This document shows, piece after piece, positions 7,148 to 9,726 of a DNA stretch of 9,726 nucleotides. A program made the position numbers and the translations under genes. The stretch is from Fidelibacterota bacterium UBA2980 (GTDB lineage: Bacteria; Fidelibacterota; Marinisomatia; Marinisomatales; Marinisomataceae): positions 4,327-14,052 of the forward strand of contig DEAO01000022.1 in the NCBI GenBank assembly GCA_002348725.1, read 5' to 3'. The stretch's first letter is position 1, and each line of letters begins with the position of its first letter. The notes under the pieces were generated by a model. The model had not been told where the DNA came from, searched no databases, and was given only the letters and a program-made list of their open reading frames with translations.

Positions 7148-7900
7148 TTCAATAGATACAGGGCAATGATCAGATCCCATTACATCTTCATGAATGTCTG
7201 CATCTGAAATATTATCTGCAAACTCTTGATTTGTAAAAAAATAGTCAATTCTCCACCCAATATTTCTTTGGCGAGCTCCAAAACGATAAGTCCACCAAGA
7301 ATATCGATCTGGTTCATCATGAAATAGTCGAAATGAGTCTACATATCCATGATCAACATAAGTATCAAGCTGTGCTCTTTCTACTGGCAAAAATCCTGAA
7401 TAATTTGCATTAGCTTTTGGGTTTGCTAAATCAATTTCTTTGTGAGCAGTATTCCAATCACCAGCTACAATAACATTATTACCTGATGCAACTTGATCAT
7501 CAAGAATTTCGAGTAAATCATCATAGAAATCCAATTTGTATTGTAATCTTATTTCATCTTTTTGGCCGTTGGGAAAATAAATATTATAAAGTAAAAAATT
7601 ATCAAATTCAGTTATTAATACTCTACCTTCTTTATCATATTTATCAATCCCTAATCCATATTGTACATGAAGAGGTTCTTTTTTTGAAAATGTAGCAACA
7701 CCACTATATCCTAATTTATCCGCAGAATGCCAATAAGAAAAATATCCGTCAAGGTTTTGTAATGAATCAGGGAGTTGTTCAAATTTAGCTTTTGTCTCTT
7801 GAATACATAGCACATCTGGTGATTCAGATGCAAGCCAATCTAAGAGCCCTTTCTTTTCAATTGCCCTAACTCCATTAACATTCCAAGAAAATAATTTCAT
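7130..7900 (-). CDS. xth: Exodeoxyribonuclease III (AP endonuclease)
   Basis: Mg-dependent AP endonuclease and 3'-repair exonuclease of the EEP superfamily, cytoplasmic, 256 aa. Active-site residues are all visible: N7 (WNVNG), E35 (IQETK), Y108 (NIYFPNG), D148 and N150 (AGDWNTAHKEIDL), W215 (GWRIDYFF), and D244-H245 (SDHCPV). FNGVR-like NVNGVRA at 7-13 and GYSGVA at 64-69 are also typical of ExoIII. The ATG at 7900-7898 is the first codon of the motif-bearing frame, and MKLFSWNVNG is a standard family N-terminus. It is divergent from the glutaredoxin gene with a 35-nt AT-rich gap. Its stop lies 18 nt inside the convergent hydrolase gene, so neither gene has its own terminator between them. 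With nth in the same window, two base-excision repair steps are encoded, but in separate units. Confidence 0.97.
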   Translation of the reverse strand: MKLFSWNVNGVRAIEKKGLLDWLASESPDVLCIQETKAKFEQLPDSLQNLDGYFSYWHSADKLGYSGVATFSKKEPLHVQYGLGIDKYDKEGRVLITEFDNFLLYNIYFPNGQKDEIRLQYKLDFYDDLLEILDDQVASGNNVIVAGDWNTAHKEIDLANPKANANYSGFLPVERAQLDTYVDHGYVDSFRLFHDEPDRYSWWTYRFGARQRNIGWRIDYFFTNQEFADNISDADIHEDVMGSDHCPVSIELVDNF

Positions 7901-7935
7901 TTTTACTATTTACCCTTTATATAATAAATTAAAAT

Positions 7936-8244
7936 ATGGATTTTAAAGAACAATTTAAAAAGATTATAGATGAAAACTCCATTGTTCTCTTTATGAAAGG
8001 TACTAAAGAAGCTCCTGTATGTGGATTCTCAAGTAATGTAGTTCAACTATTAAATCATTATGCGGTTGAATACAAGGATGTAAATATCTTAGAACATGAG
8101 CAAATGAGACCTGATCTGTCAGCATTATCTGGATGGCCAACTTTTCCTCAACTTTTTGTAAAAGGAAAATTAATTGGTGGAGCAGATATTGCAAACGAAC
8201 TACATGAGAACGGAGAATTGCTTGATATCCTTGATGTAAATTGA
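7936..8244 (+). CDS. grxD: Monothiol glutaredoxin, CGFS type (Grx4 family)
   Basis: Small cytoplasmic protein of 102 aa in the Grx4/GrxD family. These proteins bind a glutathione-ligated [2Fe-2S] cluster as a dimer and pass it to iron-sulfur apoproteins. The active site is CGFS at residues 29-32, preceded by the glutathione-contacting K21 in FMKGTKEAPVCGFS. The cis-Pro motif WPTFPQLFVKGKLIGGADI at residues 67-85 completes the glutathione site. Length matches the family. The ATG lies 35 nt from the divergent xth ATG and has no clear Shine-Dalgarno. The tRNA-Glu gene begins 43 nt after its stop, and no terminator is visible between them, so readthrough into the tRNA is possible. One likely client type, the Rieske protein, is encoded nearby on the other strand. 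Confidence 0.97.
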   Translation: MDFKEQFKKIIDENSIVLFMKGTKEAPVCGFSSNVVQLLNHYAVEYKDVNILEHEQMRPDLSALSGWPTFPQLFVKGKLIGGADIANELHENGELLDILDVN

Positions 8245-8287
8245 TAGGAAATTCACTAGTCATAACCTAAATTACTCACGTTTTTTT

Positions 8288-8359
8288 GGCCCGTTCGTCT
8301 AGTGGTTAGGACTCATGGTTTTCATCCATGCAACAGGGGTTCGATTCCCCTACGGGCTG
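8288..8359 (+). tRNA. trnE: tRNA-Glu (anticodon UUC)
   Basis: The full cloverleaf can be drawn by hand. The acceptor stem pairs 8288-8294 with 8352-8358, including a G-T wobble at the first pair, and the discriminator base is G8359. The D-arm is 8297-8312. The anticodon stem CATGG/CCATG (8314-8318 with 8326-8330) closes a seven-base loop with anticodon TTC at 8321-8323. The T-arm pairs 8335-8339 with 8347-8351 around loop TTCGATT. The gene encodes no CCA end: the bases after the discriminator are CAA. Base order matches other bacterial tRNA-Glu sequences in the D-arm (GTCTAG...GGAC) and T-arm. I found no convincing separate promoter upstream, so it may be read from its own weak promoter or from the glutaredoxin transcript. 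Confidence 0.97.
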
Positions 8360-8402
8360 CAAAATTCCCTCATTATAAAACCTATTATGATATAATTTTA
8401 TT

Positions 8403-8430
8403 AAAAAAAGACCGACCAGTCGGTTTTTTA
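8403..8430. terminator. Bidirectional intrinsic terminator downstream of tRNA-Glu
   Basis: The palindrome ACCGAC-CA-GTCGGT (8411-8424) is flanked by seven A on the left (8403-8409) and a run of six T on the right (8424-8429). In RNA this gives a five-pair hairpin with loop CCAG, or more pairs with the A/T flanks, followed by U residues on either strand. It sits 44 nt after the tRNA and would stop the plus-strand tRNA transcript. Read from the other side, it could end the minus-strand oxygenase transcript. A TetR-family operator can look similar (see findings), but the A and T flanks favour a terminator. Confidence 0.75.
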
Positions 8431-8461
8431 TTGTTTTTTATAAAAAATATTATAAAATTTG
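8431..8461 (+). promoter_or_regulatory. Possible Bacteroidota-type promoter before the G-rich RNA candidate
   Basis: A TTG at 8431-8433 is followed after 20 nt by AAAATTTG at 8454-8461, one mismatch from the Bacteroidota -7 box TAnnTTTG. Spacing fits the known TTTG/TAnnTTTG promoter layout. Transcription would begin near 8467-8470, just before the G-rich arm at 8482. The region is extremely AT-rich, so a chance match is quite possible. It also lies immediately after the terminator, where a new transcription unit would make sense. Confidence 0.3.
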
Positions 8462-8481
8462 ATAGTCAATATGAGTTAGTT

Positions 8482-8572
8482 GGGGCGGGGGTTTATTCAT
8501 TTGCTATTATAATCAATATTATATCTCGACTAGTATCAGTAACTATAAAGCATCTATCTCCCGCCTTTTTTT
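8482..8572 (+). ncRNA. Candidate small structured RNA with terminal GC stem and U-tract
   Basis: A G-rich block at 8482-8491 (GGGGCGGGGG) can pair with 8558-8567 (CTCCCGCCTT): ten pairs, three of them G-U. A T run at 8566-8572 follows directly, like an intrinsic terminator. Inside, 8502-8511 pairs with 8544-8552 (TGCT/AGCA, then TTATA/TATAA with A8506 bulged), giving a nested second stem. The inner loop (8512-8543) holds the palindrome ACTAGT. G-U pairs and the T run favour the plus strand: on the minus strand the wobbles become A-C mismatches. There is no plausible protein here. The plus frame that stays open runs straight through the tRNA, and the minus strand has only a 25-codon open stretch. 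Known flavobacterial RNA motifs such as Flavo-1 are a candidate identity that I cannot confirm by eye. Exact ends are uncertain, and the 5' end may lie near 8468. Confidence 0.5.
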
Positions 8573-8588
8573 ATTATCAAGAGATTTT

Positions 8589-9674
8589 TTAATCTAGAAA
8601 TTTTGCTATTAATCTTTGGAAATGATGTACGCCTTTTTCTCTTGTGGGGGAGAATCTTCCAGATTGATAGAATGAAGATTGAATACCTTTACTTTCATTT
8701 TCAACAATAAATTCATCTTCTCTTTCGACTTTATCAATATCATTCCCAGCTCCTTTATGAAGTTTGGTAGGATCATAAACATAAGATAGAAAAGAAATTT
8801 TAGTTCGATTGATACTAATTGGTTTAACAATATTTACAGATAATCCCCATGGATAAAAATTGAACATCATATTAGGGAAAACCCAAAAATAATATGCTGC
8901 AACTTGCTTTCCATAGTCAATATGATCTTTTGGAAAATCAAAAGTTTCATTGGCATCATCTGAATAGCCAATCTGAAGATTGGAATATTTATATAATTCT
9001 GTGGTATAGCTTCCATAGTCTAAAACTTTATTTAAACCTTCATGTACAAAAGGAATATGAAACCCTTCTAGATAATTATCACAATATAAAGCCCAATGTG
9101 CTTGTACTAAATAATCCTTAGAGAAACTACTATCAAATGAAAATTGATCTAACGGCAAAAATCCAACTCTTTCATTCATAGGCTTAAGAACTTCTTCAAA
9201 ATCAAAAGATGGATTTAGTCCTGCAAATAAGAATGGTCCCCATTCAGCAAGTGGAAATTTATATAAATTGTCACAATCTCTTGGAAAATCTTTTGTCTTG
9301 TCAAATTCTGGCATTGATTTGAAATTACCATTTATATCAAATGTTCTACCATGATACGCGCATTTAATATTCTTTGATTGACCAGGCCCTAAAGCTAAAA
9401 GATGAGCTCTATGTGTACAAACATTAGTCATACAATTAATTTTTCCTTCGTCATTTCTAGTTAATAAAATAGGTTCTGTTAGAAATCCGTCTAACAAAGT
9501 AAGTGGTTGAATGGAATTGGTTAATTTCAGAGATGAATTATCACCAAGCCACTGCCATGATTTTAAAAAAATTTTCTCTTTTACTTGTTCAAATACATCA
9601 TGATTCTTATAAAAAGAAGATGGTAATGTCTCAGCTTTTGAAATGTCTTTATGGATATTAAATTGAGGTGCCAA
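8589..9674 (-). CDS. Rieske non-heme iron oxygenase, choline/carnitine monooxygenase-like alpha subunit
   Basis: Oxygenase component of a two-component Rieske system, 361 aa, cytoplasmic. It needs a separate reductase, which is not in this window. The Rieske [2Fe-2S] ligands are C86, H88, C105 and H108 (CTHRAH, 16-residue gap, CAYHGRTF). The mononuclear iron site is in the DNYLEGFHIPFVH segment (199-211), with H206 and H211, and D320 in the REDEF segment is the likely third ligand. The residue three before H206 is E203, where many dioxygenases have Asp. The C-terminal GRFSPTREKGVHHF pattern is typical of the choline/betaine/carnitine-type group. The start is a TTG at 9674-9672: no in-frame ATG occurs before the Rieske motif, and an in-frame TAG lies 36 nt upstream. 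The promoter is largely outside the window. Substrate is unknown; quaternary amines or aromatic rings are both possible. Confidence 0.93.
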   Translation of the reverse strand: MAPQFNIHKDISKAETLPSSFYKNHDVFEQVKEKIFLKSWQWLGDNSSLKLTNSIQPLTLLDGFLTEPILLTRNDEGKINCMTNVCTHRAHLLALGPGQSKNIKCAYHGRTFDINGNFKSMPEFDKTKDFPRDCDNLYKFPLAEWGPFLFAGLNPSFDFEEVLKPMNERVGFLPLDQFSFDSSFSKDYLVQAHWALYCDNYLEGFHIPFVHEGLNKVLDYGSYTTELYKYSNLQIGYSDDANETFDFPKDHIDYGKQVAAYYFWVFPNMMFNFYPWGLSVNIVKPISINRTKISFLSYVYDPTKLHKGAGNDIDKVEREDEFIVENESKGIQSSFYQSGRFSPTREKGVHHFQRLIAKFLD

Positions 9675-9679
9675 TAATA

Positions 9680-9686
9680 CCTTTTT
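9680..9686 (-). promoter_or_regulatory. Shine-Dalgarno-like site supporting the TTG start of the Rieske gene
   Basis: On the minus strand AAAAAGG precedes the TTG start with a 5-nt spacer (TATTA). Most other starts in this window lack such a purine stretch, so it helps to fix the unusual TTG codon. The match to the anti-Shine-Dalgarno is only partial. Confidence 0.4.
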
Positions 9687-9726
9687 ATTAATTATTAAAT
9701 AAAAAACCTATATTCAACCCAAAATG

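Noticed and set aside
8003..8263. Minus-strand open frame opposite the glutaredoxin gene
   Set aside because: It is the antisense shadow of a clear CGFS glutaredoxin and has no recognisable domain.
8481..8492. G-rich block as a G-quadruplex
   Set aside because: Only two uninterrupted G runs (four and five) occur close together, so four tracts of three G are not available. The stem with the C-rich block explains it better.
8360..8588. Integration (att) site or mobile-element remnant next to the tRNA
   Set aside because: No integrase gene, no direct repeat of the tRNA 3' end and no inverted repeats of an insertion sequence are visible in the window.
8302..8592. Plus-strand open frame of 96 codons through the tRNA-Glu gene and the downstream region
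   Set aside because: Its first part is a translation of tRNA sequence, it crosses the terminator hairpin, and the rest coincides with the structured RNA candidate. No protein family features are visible.

Overview
This window looks like chromosomal DNA from a low-GC member of the Bacteroidota, most likely a marine flavobacterium-like organism. The reasons are indirect. The sequence is strongly AT-rich. Starts mostly lack a clear Shine-Dalgarno sequence. Genes are packed with 1-13 nt spacers or 1-nt TAATG overlaps. Dihydrolipoyl dehydrogenase, Nth and the tRNA-Glu read like Bacteroidota family members. No transposase, integrase, phage gene or CRISPR repeat is visible.

Left two-thirds (1-6377, minus strand): eight co-directional genes that look like one transcription unit, read right to left. 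They are a GNAT acetyltransferase, an MsbA-type ABC exporter, a mitochondrial-type citrate synthase, endonuclease III, a 6-carboxytetrahydropterin synthase (QueD)/PTPS-like protein, a queuosine-precursor transporter, GTP cyclohydrolase I, and the N-terminal third of dihydrolipoyl dehydrogenase, which runs off the left edge. The functional core is pterin/queuosine supply (FolE makes the substrate of the PTPS/QueD step, and the transporter salvages queuine or preQ precursors). It sits among central-carbon enzymes (GltA, Lpd), a repair glycosylase and a lipid/drug-type exporter. The most notable protein detail is that the PTPS/QueD-like protein has Asp where the family normally has its catalytic Cys.

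Middle (6401-8244): a secreted alpha/beta hydrolase on the plus strand starts only 23 nt from the divergent GNAT start. It overlaps the convergent exodeoxyribonuclease III gene by 18 nt at its 3' end. A CGFS monothiol glutaredoxin (plus strand) is divergent from the exonuclease with a 35-nt gap.

Right (8288-9674): tRNA-Glu(UUC), then a bidirectional intrinsic terminator. Next comes a non-coding stretch with an unusually G-rich block that pairs with a downstream C-rich block followed by a T run. Together with a second nested stem, this makes it a candidate small structured RNA. A minus-strand Rieske oxygenase (choline/carnitine monooxygenase-like) with a probable TTG start closes the window. 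No gene-free stretch exceeds 300 bases; the longest is 8360-8588 and is described below. Most of the window is ordinary housekeeping DNA. The items most worth checking are the RNA candidate and the Cys-to-Asp pterin enzyme.
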